Below, in pieces: positions 50,298 to 60,901 of a stretch of DNA of 64,000 nucleotides. Under the pieces are notes generated by a model. That model was not told the DNA's origin, made no database searches, and was given only the letters and a program-made list of their open reading frames with translations. Within the stretch, counting starts at the first letter, position 1. Every line of letters starts with the position of its first letter. This DNA is from Ga0077555 sp046154645. Its GTDB lineage: Bacteria; Pseudomonadota; Alphaproteobacteria; Rhizobiales; Hyphomicrobiaceae. The position numbers and the translations under genes were made by a program. The stretch covers positions 1 to 64,000 of the forward strand of contig JBJXDZ010000043.1 in assembly GCA_046154645.1 (NCBI GenBank), written 5' to 3'.

Positions 50298-53200
50298 GCG
50301 TCGATCTCCGCGTGGGCGGAGGAGCCGCGCCATCGCCAACTCAGGCAAGGAGATTGAAGGGTCGATCTCCGCGTGGGCGGAGGAGCCCGGAATCGATGGG
50401 TGCGGCATTCACGCGCCTCGGGTCGATCTCCGCGTGGGCGGAGGAGCCCCCAGAAGCCCGTACTGCAAGGCGTCGTGCGGGGGTCGATCTCCGCGTGGGC
50501 GGAGGAGCCACGCCTATGGCTTGCGGTAAATATGCTCGCCTGGGTCGATCTCCGCGTGGGCGGAGGAGCCCAGAGCCGAGACAGCATCAACAGCATCGTT
50601 GTAGGTCGATCTCCGCGTGGGCGGAGGAGCCGCGGCCTGCCCGAACACGACCTCGCGCGGGGCGGGTCGATCTCCGCGTGGGCGGAGGAGCCCGATCTCG
50701 ATTCGTCGCCCGGCCGATTTCACGGGGTCGATCTCCGCGTGGGCGGAGGAGCCGTGTGGGCGCTCGGCGTGCGGCTCAGATACTCGGGTCGATCTCCGCG
50801 TGGGCGGAGGAGCCAGTCCGCAGCGCCGGAACACGAACGCTGAAGGGGGTCGATCTCCGCGTGGGCGGAGGAGCCCACGTCGCGGGTACGTGGATCGCCC
50901 GACGAGCGGGTCGATCTCCGCGTGGGCGGAGGAGCCGCCATTCCGGCTGGAATGAAACTGTTCGTGACGGGTCGATCTCCGCGTGGGCGGAGGAGCCACA
51001 GTGGGGTCAAGATCGGCCGGCACCGTCGTGGGTCGATCTCCGCGTGGGCGGAGGAGCCCGGCGCACTCGCTCTAACAGTGGGTCAATGGCGGGTCGATCT
51101 CCGCGTGGGCGGAGGAGCCCGATCAACGGCGGCCTTGATCACAACGCGATCAGGTCGATCTCCGCGTGGGCGGAGGAGCCTCGTGCAGCGTCGGGTGCAG
51201 GGCCATCAGCATGGGTCGATCTCCGCGTGGGCGGAGGAGCCCCGTTGGAACGCCTGTTGGCGTGCCAGAACACGGGTCGATCTCCGCGTGGGCGGAGGAG
51301 CCAACCCGTCCGGGTCGGTGACGCGGAATGTGCCGGGTCGATCTCCGCGTGGGCGGAGGAGCCTTCCCCAGACGAGGCCGATGACGGGCGTGACCGGGTC
51401 GATCTCCGCGTGGGCGGAGGAGCCCGACCGCGTGCATGGCGAGCTGGATGTGGCCGGGGTCGATCTCCGCGTGGCCGGGGTCGATCTCCGCGTGGGCGGA
51501 GGAGCCTCGACGCGGGCCGCGCCGAACGCATCCAGAGCCGGTCGATCTCCGCGTGGGCGGAGGAGCCTGGTTCGCGAACGGCGTCATGCCTCGGGCAAGG
51601 GGTCGATCTCCGCGTGGGCGGAGGAGCCATCAATGGTGACTTTCAGATAAACCAAAAGCAGGGTCGATCTCCGCGTGGGCGGAGGAGCCTTTGGCCGTTG
51701 TTGTTGACTTCGATCATGGCCGGGTCGATCTCCGCGTGGGCGGAGGAGCCCGCCGCCTTGAGATCCGCGATACGTGCCGTCTGGGTCGATCTCCGCGTGG
51801 GCGGAGGAGCCCCCTCAGTAGACTGCAGCGTCGGGAGCGTGCGGGGTCGATCTCCGCGTGGGCGGAGGAGCCTCTTGCGCGTCACAGCTGCATAGATGTC
51901 ATCGGGGTCGATCTCCGCGTGGGCGGAGGAGCCGCCGAAGTGGGCCGGTCTGAGACAATCCAGATGGGTCGATCTCCGCGTGGGCGGAGGAGCCGAGCAA
52001 GAAGGGCTGTACGTCCGTATCTGCGCGGGTCGATCTCCGCGTGGGCGGAGGAGCCCGCGACATGAGCAATTGCACAGACAAAGGGACGGGTCGATCTCCG
52101 CGTGGGCGGAGGAGCCTCTCAGACCGGCCGACTTCGGCGCTGCCGGCAGGGTCGATCTCCGCGTGGGCGGAGGAGCCTTTCTAGCGCGCTTTTCATCGCG
52201 GCATTGTGCGGGTCGATCTCCGCGTGGGCGGAGGAGCCGGTTTCCTTGATCAGCGCCAGTCGCTTCTGTAGGGTCGATCTCCGCGTGGGCGGAGGAGCCG
52301 ACGGCGACGAGATCCTGCCGCCGGTCGGCGAGGGTCGATCTCCGCGTGGGCGGAGGAGCCGCATCCTGCACAAGTGGGGGCCAGCCGGCAGCGGGTCGAT
52401 CTCCGCGTGGGCGGAGGAGCCCTTGAAGGCCGCATCGATCACGCCGTCGTAGCGGGTCGATCTCCGCGTGGGCGGAGGAGCCCGACGGCCGTCAGCCGCA
52501 GGTCGATCTCGTTGGGGTCGATCTCCGCGTGGGCGGAGGAGCCTGTCGTTCCAGGCCCGTGGGCGCTCGGTGCAGGGGTCGATCTCCGCGTGGGCGGAGG
52601 AGCCTCGCTGAAACCATCGACGGCCACGTGCTCGCGGGGTCGATCTCCGCGTGGGCGGAGGAGCCATGGTGTCGTGGATACAAATGATGACCGGGCTGGG
52701 TCGATCTCCGCGTGGGCGGAGGAGCCCAACCGATGGCACGGGCGCCAACTCCTATCTCGGGTCGATCTCCGCGTGGGCGGAGGAGCCTGATTGCGCCCGT
52801 ACACGACCCAAAGGGCCACGGGTCGATCTCCGCGTGGGCGGAGGAGCCGCTCAGGGCCAACACTTGGAAAGGGGCTGATGGGGTCGATCTCCGCGTGGGC
52901 GGAGGAGCCCCGTGGCCAGAGATCGCTGGGGTGATGGCAGCGGGTCGATCTCCGCGTGGGCGGAGGAGCCTGCCGACGACAGCAGCCGCCGCCCCGTGCA
53001 GAAGGTCGATCTCCGCGTGGGCGGAGGAGCCGTCGTGCAGTCAGGCCTCAAGTCCACGGGCAAGGGTCGATCTCCGCGTGGGCGGAGGAGCCGGCCTGGC
53101 GGTGGGCCATGTGCTCTATCTCGCGGGTCGATCTCCGCGTGGGCGGAGGAGCCCCCGCCGGCTCGGCAGAGGCAATGCCTAGCGTGGGTCGATCTCCGCG

Positions 53201-56200
53201 TGGGCGGAGGAGCCTTATGGCTGCAATCGGTGAGGCTGGGATGGATGGGTCGATCTCCGCGTGGGCGGAGGAGCCTGGTTATGGTGACGTGGCAGTCGGG
53301 TTCAAGGCGGTCGATCTCCGCGTGGGCGGAGGAGCCAGATTTGCAAGGATGCCCTGCCACAGCGTCAGGGGTCGATCTCCGCGTGGGCGGAGGAGCCCGT
53401 CAGGCATGACGTGCTCGCCCTCATAGCCAGGGTCGATCTCCGCGTGGGCGGAGGAGCCATCCCAAGCGGCCTTGAGCCGCCCGATGACAGGGGTCGATCT
53501 CCGCGTGGGCGGAGGAGCCAGGGCGCGTTAACCCCGGCGATTGCGATTGCTGGGTCGATCTCCGCGTGGGCGGAGGAGCCGGTTCGCGAACGCGGGGACG
53601 GGAACGAGCAACGGGTCGATCTCCGCGTGGGCGGAGGAGCCCACAAGGACAGCCTCAACCTCTCGGTCGCCAAGGGTCGATCTCCGCGTGGGCGGAGGAG
53701 CCGCGACCGGCCTAAAAATAGGGCTCTCTGTGCGGGGTCGATCTCCGCGTGGGCGGAGGAGCCGAGGCCAGCCATCCATCAGGACACTCGCGCACGGGTC
53801 GATCTCCGCGTGGGCGGAGGAGCCCGCCCCTCACGATGACCGGGTACGTCAACGGCGGGTCGATCTCCGCGTGGGCGGAGGAGCCCCCGCGGCAAGGCCC
53901 TGGCCCTACTCTTGCCCGGGTCGATCTCCGCGTGGGCGGAGGAGCCATCCCAAGCGGCCTTGAGCCGCCCGATGACAGGGGTCGATCTCCGCGTGGGCGG
54001 AGGAGCCGCGGTGCCGTTCGAACCGAGCACCGAGGCATAGGGTCGATCTCCGCGTGGGCGGAGGAGCCGCGACCGTCGTGTCGACGCCGGGGCAGCTCCG
54101 GGGTCGATCTCCGCGTGGGCGGAGGAGCCTCCACCGGCAGCTTTCCGCTTAGCGTCCATGCGGGTCGATCTCCGCGTGGGCGGAGGAGCCCAAACTTGTC
54201 GGCGTAGCGGCGGCGCATATAGGGGTCGATCTCCGCGTGGGCGGAGGAGCCACAAGCCCGTCGCGGTGTCGTACACCCATGTCGGGTCGATCTCCGCGTG
54301 GGCGGAGGAGCCCACTCTTGGGGGATATCGACGTCTTGATCTGCGGGTCGATCTCCGCGTGGGCGGAGGAGCCTCATGGCACACAACGCGCGCTTTGACT
54401 GCGACGGGTCGATCTCCGCGTGGGCGGAGGAGCCCGTTGCGCGTCTGTTGGCATTCGATCCGCACTGGGTCGATCTCCGCGTGGGCGGAGGAGCCGAGCA
54501 GGTATCCGAGATCTGGCCGGCGGGCTCGGGTCGATCTCCGCGTGGGCGGAGGAGCCGAGGCGGGGCATCTCGCCGGCATGGACCCGGAGGGTCGATCTCC
54601 GCGTGGGCGGAGGAGCCCGTAACCCGTTCCAAAACTCAGATTGTCATACGGGTCGATCTCCGCGTGGGCGGAGGAGCCAATTGGCCCAACGCAAATCAGA
54701 CTCTTGCAAATGGTCGATCTCCGCGTGGGCGGAGGAGCCTCGCCGGTTCCAAATGCAAAATCAGCGGACCCGGGTCGATCTCCGCGTGGGCGGAGGAGCC
54801 GCGCTGTCTGGAGACGTAGGTGGCCTGCCGACGGGTCGATCTCCGCGTGGGCGGAGGAGCCCGCACCTGATACTGCGCCGACACGATGGTGATGGGTCGA
54901 TCTCCGCGTGGGCGGAGGAGCCTGACCGAACCCTGACCCTGGTGGCCTGATGCCGGGTCGATCTCCGCGTGGGCGGAGGAGCCATCCAGCCATGGTCCGG
55001 CATCACCTTTGATCGGGGTCGATCTCCGCGTGGGCGGAGGAGCCCGTCGAGCTTGCGCGATCTGCGGAATCGCTTGGGGTCGATCTCCGCGTGGGCGGAG
55101 GAGCCCAAAAGTGCTTCGTCCCCATGGCCTCGACTCAGGGTCGATCTCCGCGTGGGCGGAGGAGCCATGCCGAGCTTAACAAGGCCGCACCTGTCGAGGG
55201 GTCGATCTCCGCGTGGGCGGAGGAGCCACCATTCAGATGTTCCACGGTTCCGAAGTGGCGGGTCGATCTCCGCGTGGGCGGAGGAGCCACCATAACGCGG
55301 CTGGTGGCGCGTACTCTATGGGGTCGATCTCCGCGTGGGCGGAGGAGCCCCGCAATGAGTTTGTGTGCCGTCCGGATATCTGGGTCGATCTCCGCGTGGG
55401 CGGAGGAGCCTCATCGGCGCGCATTGATTCCAGCGCATCTAAGGGTCGATCTCCGCGTGGGCGGAGGAGCCATGAACCCGCCGATGGCCACAATGGCGGA
55501 CACGGGTCGATCTCCGCGTGGGCGGAGGAGCCCGCATCGGTGGCGAGGTGGTCGGCGACGTGCAGGGTCGATCTCCGCGTGGGCGGAGGAGCCACCCAAC
55601 AAACCCCAATGTTCATAGCGCGACAGGGTCGATCTCCGCGTGGGCGGAGGAGCCATCGCGGCTGGTCTCGGTGCCAACTCGTTCCAGGGTCGATCTCCGC
55701 GTGGGCGGAGGAGCCAACTGCATCTACTGGCCGGCCACGCAAGGTGGGGGTCGATCTCCGCGTGGGCGGAGGAGCCTTCAGCGTTCGTGTTCCAGCGCGG
55801 CAAGCACGGGGTCGATCTCCGCGTGGGCGGAGGAGCCAGCTTCACGCGGTACACCAATAAGTCAGGGCGGGGTCGATCTCCGCGTGGGCGGAGGAGCCGC
55901 GGCCGCTTGATCCACTGGCAGCTTCTGCTTGGGTCGATCTCCGCGTGGGCGGAGGAGCCATGCCGGCGGGCGACGATCCCGGCGCCGTCCCGGGTCGATC
56001 TCCGCGTGGGCGGAGGAGCCCGGCCAAGGCCGCATCAACGCCGACAAGGAGCGGGTCGATCTCCGCGTGGGCGGAGGAGCCAGGCCGATCCCGAAGCCGT
56101 CGCCCGATACGCCGGGTCGATCTCCGCGTGGGCGGAGGAGCCGCGCCAAGCGTACCCCGGTGCCAGCATGGCGAAGGTCGATCTCCGCGTGGGCGGAGGA

Positions 56201-56630
56201 GCCACGCCTATCACCCGCGCCAAGCCAAAGGCAACCGGTCGATCTCCGCGTGGGCGGAGGAGCCAGATCGAGTGCAGCGCTAATGCCACGACAGGCGGGT
56301 CGATCTCCGCGTGGGCGGAGGAGCCGATCTCGGCATCAACGACGCGACAGTGGTGTGGGGTCGATCTCCGCGTGGGCGGAGGAGCCTGTTTGCCGGCGAG
56401 GCGGCTGTCACGCTTGGCGGGTCGATCTCCGCGTGGGCGGAGGAGCCGAACCGCTTTGAGCGGATAGGCCCGCGCTTGCGGGTCGATCTCCGCGTGGGCG
56501 GAGGAGCCGATCCCGGTGGTGCCTGGATCGCGGTCCAGGAGGGTCGATCTCCGCGTGGGCGGAGGAGCCTCCAGGTCAACGAGTACGATAGAGTCATTCA
56601 TGGGTCGATCTCCGCGTGGGCGGAGGAGCC
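50298..56630 (-). CRISPR. Type I-E CRISPR array, 104 repeats and 103 spacers
   Basis: A 29-bp repeat recurs every 61 bp, with 32-bp spacers. On the minus strand the repeat starts GGCTCCTCCGCCCACGCGGA and ends GATCGACCC. It forms a stem CTCCGC/GCGGAG around CCAC and looks like other I-E repeats. Full repeats run from 50298-50326 to 56602-56630. Spacing is exactly 61 except for one 21-bp insertion at 51457-51477. The repeat at the left end differs at one base, and several repeats vary at the outermost base. Leader and cas2 lie at the right end, so transcription is leftward, newest spacers are at the right and oldest at the left. Confidence 0.99.
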
Positions 56631-56746
56631 TCTGAGACCGCACTTGTGCCAAAAATTGCGCGGCTCGCCAAGCTGCACATTATTTGCCCAACGATTTCAA
56701 ATAGCAATTCTGTCGGTTGTCAGTCGATAGGCTGCAACCAAGCACT
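56631..56746 (-). promoter_or_regulatory. CRISPR leader
   Basis: 116 nt between the cas2 stop and the first repeat, more AT-rich than its neighbours. On the minus strand TTGCTA (56707-56702) and ATAATG (56683-56678) are spaced 18 bases apart and could be the -35 and -10 boxes driving pre-crRNA about 40 nt ahead of the first repeat. No exact IHF site is evident by eye. Confidence 0.65.
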
Positions 56747-57088
56747 TCATGCGGTTGCAGAGTTCGGCACCTTCAACCAGTTCACGACGTAGAATCCGTC
56801 GGCTTCGACAAGCGACTTGGCCGCAACGCCGAGGGTCTCGATGCCCTGGCCGCCAGGTGCGGCCTTGTCACGCCACGTCAGAACGATCGAAGCTTGTTGT
56901 TCCGGGTCCGCGCTTGATGTGGCTCCAAAGGGGAACCATTCGCTGAGAACGGACCAGATGCGCTCTCTGACACCCTTGCTCATCTCTGGCGCGGTGTAGA
57001 CGCCCGGCGCAATCTCAAGCATCACAGACGCGAGGAAGCCGCGGAAACGTGGCGCCACATTGCGCGTCACGATGACGGTCATGGTCAT
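56747..57088 (-). CDS. cas2: CRISPR integrase subunit Cas2e
   Basis: 113 residues of the I-E type Cas2: MTMTVIVTRNVAPRFRGFLA, LEIAPGVYTAPEMSKGVRER, IWSVLSEW and SIVLTWRDKAAPGGQGIETL. Role: dimer that, with Cas1, captures and integrates new spacers. It overlaps the end of cas1 by four bases and is the last gene before the leader, the standard I-E place. Confidence 0.95.
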   Translation of the reverse strand: MTMTVIVTRNVAPRFRGFLASVMLEIAPGVYTAPEMSKGVRERIWSVLSEWFPFGATSSADPEQQASIVLTWRDKAAPGGQGIETLGVAAKSLVEADGFYVVNWLKVPNSATA

Positions 57089-58023
57089 GCGGCGTCGCTC
57101 CCAGGCGCGGAGAACGGAGGCGACTTTGCTGGACTGTGGTGAGGTTCGGGATCGCCGAACAGCAGCTTGATCCGATCGATCATGCGCTCGATGACGCTAC
57201 CCTTGCGCAAGGCGCGGCCGGCATGCTTTCGCGCGACGCGCTCGATGCTGAGCGTTGGATCCTTGGTCACCTCGACGACAGCTGAGAAGGCCGCCGGCAC
57301 GGTGGTATCGTCGCGGTACAAGTCCGCGATGTCGAGAACGAATGATTGCCCGGGGTCTTCGTGGATAAAGCCCAGCTGCGGGATCGTCGATGTCGCAGCG
57401 ACTGCAATTGCGGCGGCGGCCTCAATGGCGCTGGCGGTGTGGTTGAGGGCCTGGTTCGGCAAATCGGCCGCGCCGGGATCGCTGCGGTCATAGCGCCGCC
57501 CCTGCCACTTGATGCCGAAGCGCTGGGCCTGCAATTTGTACATTTCCTTGACGCGTGAGCCCTCGATGCCGCGCAAGCTCGCGATGTCCGAGTGCGGCAG
57601 GATTTCGCCGAGGCGCCACGCATACATGCGGCGCGCCACATCGAGGCGCGCGCCTTCGTTGTCGGACCAGACACGGGCTTGGCGGCGGGCCAGACCGGAG
57701 CGATCCGGAATGAGCGGCGGCGCAGTGTATGCGCGAACGCCATCGTCACCAACTGCGGCGATTGCCGTCCCGTGACGCGCGCAGAGGCGGAGGGCGTCGT
57801 GGCTCACAGTGCTGCCGGGGCCAAGCAGGATCATGGACACCATTTGGAAGGGAATTGCGTAGTCCCCAGGACCAAGCGCATCGCCCTCGGCCGGTTCGGG
57901 CCCGCGCGCAAAGCGAAGCGTGCCGTCGGTGACGGTCAGTGCTCCCCGCGACAGCCACACAAGCCCATGGCGATCCTTATGTGGGATGCGCGCTGTTTCG
58001 AGACCGAGGCGGCCTTTCAGCAT
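57085..58023 (-). CDS. cas1: CRISPR integrase Cas1e
   Basis: 312 residues, I-E type Cas1. It has the N-terminal beta domain (HGLVWLSRGALTVTDGTLRF, YAIPFQMVSMILLGPGSTVS) and a helical domain with the metal ligands in GIEGSRVKEMYKLQAQRFGI (Glu), HEDPGQSFVLDIADLYRD (His, Asp). Role: metal-dependent integrase for spacer acquisition. The C-terminus has a Pro/Ser-rich tail (HHSPAKSPPFSAPG). It lies three bases after cas6e and overlaps cas2 by four bases. Confidence 0.96.
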   Translation of the reverse strand: MLKGRLGLETARIPHKDRHGLVWLSRGALTVTDGTLRFARGPEPAEGDALGPGDYAIPFQMVSMILLGPGSTVSHDALRLCARHGTAIAAVGDDGVRAYTAPPLIPDRSGLARRQARVWSDNEGARLDVARRMYAWRLGEILPHSDIASLRGIEGSRVKEMYKLQAQRFGIKWQGRRYDRSDPGAADLPNQALNHTASAIEAAAAIAVAATSTIPQLGFIHEDPGQSFVLDIADLYRDDTTVPAAFSAVVEVTKDPTLSIERVARKHAGRALRKGSVIERMIDRIKLLFGDPEPHHSPAKSPPFSAPGSDAA

Positions 58024-58026
58024 GGC

Positions 58027-58875
58027 TTAAAAAGCCTCCTCGTTGCGGCGGCGAGCCGGGCGCAACAGCAGCATGCCGAACCCGTAGGACCTGTGGCGGC
58101 CGACACCGTCGGCAAGTGCAGCGTGGAAGGCCGTCTCGTTCTTGACGACAAGTTCGCCGTGTAGCGTCGCATCGGGGCCTTCGGGCGCGTATCCCTGGCG
58201 GGCAACGCGGGTGCGCTGGTACTGATGCAAAGTCGTGGTCGTCAAGTCGATATCGGCGGCCGTATCAAGGCGTGTCGCCAACCAGTCGAAGTAGACGGTG
58301 TCGCGGGTGCGCCCCGCTCGCTCCATGCCCGATGGCGCTGCATTCCCCTCGGCGACTGTCGGGCGTTCGTCGGGGAAGCGCCGCTGGGCCTCGACGAAGT
58401 AGGCATCGAGTTCAGAGCCGGCCTTGTACGGCCTTTGGGGATCGCGCGGATTGGGCAAGTCCCCCCGGATGCGAACGACGGGCCGGACGCGGACATCGAA
58501 CGCCAGGCGGCGCCCACTTGGCCAGTCGGAGGGCACCTCGCGAGTACTTATGCGATCAAGGCCGAGAACGTGCGCCGCCTCGGGCATGCTGGTCTCCCGG
58601 ATGGCAGTTTTCAGCGCTTCTTCCGTGCAGCGCGAATAGGCGTAGACCGAACCGGCACGAGCGCCGGGGGCGGACATCAGGCGGAACGGGCGGAGGCTCG
58701 CCGGACCGAACGTCTCGTCGAGCAAGTGATGCAGGGCGCGGCCTTCATCGAGGCCGGCGTCATGCTCGCGGCCCTTGCGCGCGTAGGTGATCTGGCCGCG
58801 GTTGCGGTCGGCCGCGAAACGCGCCAGCGCCCGAAGATCGACCGGCAGATGCAGCAGGTTCAAGGTCGCTGTCAT
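58027..58875 (-). CDS. cas6e: crRNA-processing endonuclease Cas6e (Cse3)
   Basis: 282 residues. It has two ferredoxin-like halves; the C-terminal glycine-rich loop GVGRHRSYGFGMLLLRP is the RAMP signature of Cas6e. The N-terminal part contains LHHLLDETFGPASLRPFRLM and GSVYAYSRCTEEALKTAIRE. Role: cuts pre-crRNA at the base of the repeat hairpin and stays bound in Cascade. Longer than E. coli Cas6e (199 residues) but normal for the actinobacterial/proteobacterial long form. Overlaps cas5e by four bases. Confidence 0.92.
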   Translation of the reverse strand: MTATLNLLHLPVDLRALARFAADRNRGQITYARKGREHDAGLDEGRALHHLLDETFGPASLRPFRLMSAPGARAGSVYAYSRCTEEALKTAIRETSMPEAAHVLGLDRISTREVPSDWPSGRRLAFDVRVRPVVRIRGDLPNPRDPQRPYKAGSELDAYFVEAQRRFPDERPTVAEGNAAPSGMERAGRTRDTVYFDWLATRLDTAADIDLTTTTLHQYQRTRVARQGYAPEGPDATLHGELVVKNETAFHAALADGVGRHRSYGFGMLLLRPARRRNEEAF

Positions 58876-59657
58876 GGTGCCGCCTCGGACAAGGCAATGC
58901 GGCCTTCGATGACGGCGCGCGTGCCGCCATGCAGGCCCGAAATCCAGTTACGCCGGTCGGCGACCGCGATTGCCCGATCGACCAGCGCGCCGGATGTCGG
59001 GCCTTCGTCGGCCGGCCACAGCGCCCGCAAGCGCACGGCGTCACGCTGCGTGCGCGGGCTTTGCGATGCCGTGATGTCGGCGAGCGCCCCCAAGGCCGCG
59101 TGTGCCGTTTCCGCCTCGATAAAGGAGGATCCGTCGGCGAAACGATGCCTGAGTGGAAAGGCCGGCAAGCAAGGTTTGCGCCCGATGAACAGCGGTCGCG
59201 CTGGGCGATCAAGAGCATCGGCGAGGTCATCTAGGGATGGCGTCGCGACGGAGTCTTTCAGCGTGGCCACAACGACCACGGCGGCATCGGGGTGATAGTC
59301 GCGCTGCCGGCGATGGATGGAATCCAGCGAACCTCCGGCGCGTTCCTCAGGCTCGCCGCGTGTGGTCCAGCCGCGCTTCTCGTCACCCAACCCCTGCACA
59401 TTCTGCATGTCGCGCAAGACGCCAATGATTGGCTCGCGTTCGCGGCGGGCGGCGAACACAAGGCGATCCTGCAATTCCTGGTGCGCCTGCCGTTCGGTGC
59501 GATCGTAGCCGAGGGCGTTCGCGAAGAGGCCGGTCATGGCGGAGAGCGCGGGGAAATCCCACGTCACGCCGATGTGGTCGATGGCGACGCCGCCAAACGC
59601 GACAAGCGGTGCCTCCAGGCGCATGACGAGCCAGCGGCGTCTTGTGCCTGTGGTCAT
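58872..59657 (-). CDS. cas5: Cascade subunit Cas5e (CasD)
   Basis: 261 residues from ATG 59657, whose ATGA overlaps the cas7e stop; a 12-codon longer frame lies inside cas7e and is not preferred. Features: WLVMRLEAPLVAFGGVAIDH, DFPALSAMTGLFANALGYDR, FAARREREPIIGVLRDMQNV and the typical LFIGRKPCLPAFPL. Role: caps the 5' handle of the crRNA in Cascade. Confidence 0.94.
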   Translation of the reverse strand: MTTGTRRRWLVMRLEAPLVAFGGVAIDHIGVTWDFPALSAMTGLFANALGYDRTERQAHQELQDRLVFAARREREPIIGVLRDMQNVQGLGDEKRGWTTRGEPEERAGGSLDSIHRRQRDYHPDAAVVVVATLKDSVATPSLDDLADALDRPARPLFIGRKPCLPAFPLRHRFADGSSFIEAETAHAALGALADITASQSPRTQRDAVRLRALWPADEGPTSGALVDRAIAVADRRNWISGLHGGTRAVIEGRIALSEAAP

Positions 59658-60901
59658 GCGGCGTCCCCGCTCGCGACAGCTGCCTTGGCCCATTGCGCGA
59701 GATCGCTGATTGAGCCACGCGGGACGCCGCCCCAGTCCGTGTTCTGCAGATGCAGCGCGCGACGGGCCTCGCCGGTAGCATAGGCCTTGTCGAACTGGCC
59801 AAGTTGCTGTTCGAGCTTGTGTAGCGCGTCGCGGATGCTGGCTTTCGACGGCTCGCGGAATGCCGCGCTGAGGCTGCGCGGCTGGCGATTGCCGGCTTCG
59901 ACCAGCATGAGTTCAGCGCGGCCATAGGGCGCGGTGGAGCCAAGCTTGGCGCCCGGCGAAACCTCGGCGATGAGGTAGAGCAGGTTGTGGATCACCTCCG
60001 CCGCGAGAGCGCGCCGTTCAGGTGGTACCGTCAGCCAGTCCTTGCGCTGGCAGCCGGCCGTGTTGGACACGAGCGCAGGCACGTCAACGACGACATAGCC
60101 GTAGAACAGGCCCGACGTCAGTTCCGTTTCTTGAATGGTGTCGGCGCCGCTGTCATCGTCATCGCGTTTGAGATCGTCCATGGCGGTGAGATAATCGGAT
60201 TCTGTTTCAGCGGCATGGGTCGTGAAGGCGTGCGCGACGTGGATGGGTGCGTCGATGTTGGCAGCCGGGTCCGACGTCACCATGCGGCCGAACAGGGCTG
60301 CAGCGAGGCCGGCGGCACCGGTAGTCTGCTCGCGCAGCGTCCTGATGTTGGCCTTGAAGGTGTCAGCCCACTCTTTCTTGATTTTCTCGACTTCCGGTGG
60401 CGCACTGTCGGGCTTTCTCGCCTTCTTGCCGCCTTTGGCGTCGTCCGCGACCGCTGGCGCGGATTGGACGGAGCCCATCAACGGATCGATGCGTTCGGCG
60501 AGATCACGGGCTTGGCCGGCAAGCCAATCCATCTCGGGTTTCCCGAACAGCAGCGTCTGCCGTTTGCTCTTGTCGGTACCCTTGTCGCCGTAGACGGCGG
60601 TCTGGAACAGGGTCTCGACGACGGCGCGCGTTGCCGGCGAAATCGACCCAGGGAGCACGCCGATCACCTTCTCGGTCACGAGTTCGCGGGAGCGGAACGC
60701 ATCGGTGAAGCCATTGACGTGCGACAGCGCGTGCACATCATCAGCCTTGCGCCAGTGGCGCTTCAGGCATTGGCTCGAGATGCGCGTTCGTAACGTCCCG
60801 CCGAAAGGGAGGCGCTTGGCGAAGCCGCTGTCGTCGCGATTGAGCAGGACGCTGGAATAAGAATGCAGCGTGTGAATCTGCAGGAAGCGGACCTCGGTCA
60901 T
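59654..60901 (-). CDS. cas7: Cascade backbone subunit Cas7e (Cse4/CasC)
   Basis: 415 residues. It starts MTEVRFLQIHTLHSYSSVLL and continues NRDDSGFAKRLPFGGTLRTR, RISSQCLKRHWRKAD, the conserved N-terminus of Cas7e. SGLFYGYVVVDVPALV and STAPYGRAELMLVEAGNRQP lie in the second half. A charged Lys/Ala linker around residues 150-170 is longer than in E. coli CasC. Role: six copies form the crRNA-binding backbone of Cascade. Overlaps cse2 by four bases. Confidence 0.96.
   Translation of the reverse strand: MTEVRFLQIHTLHSYSSVLLNRDDSGFAKRLPFGGTLRTRISSQCLKRHWRKADDVHALSHVNGFTDAFRSRELVTEKVIGVLPGSISPATRAVVETLFQTAVYGDKGTDKSKRQTLLFGKPEMDWLAGQARDLAERIDPLMGSVQSAPAVADDAKGGKKARKPDSAPPEVEKIKKEWADTFKANIRTLREQTTGAAGLAAALFGRMVTSDPAANIDAPIHVAHAFTTHAAETESDYLTAMDDLKRDDDDSGADTIQETELTSGLFYGYVVVDVPALVSNTAGCQRKDWLTVPPERRALAAEVIHNLLYLIAEVSPGAKLGSTAPYGRAELMLVEAGNRQPRSLSAAFREPSKASIRDALHKLEQQLGQFDKAYATGEARRALHLQNTDWGGVPRGSISDLAQWAKAAVASGDAA

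Noticed and set aside
50312..56467. Many open frames across this span that read as repeat proteins with GRSPRGRRS, VDLRVGGGA, GSISAWAEEP or APPPTRRST units
   Set aside because: They are the CRISPR repeat read in different frames. The 29/32-bp periodicity, adjacent leader and cas genes explain the DNA fully.
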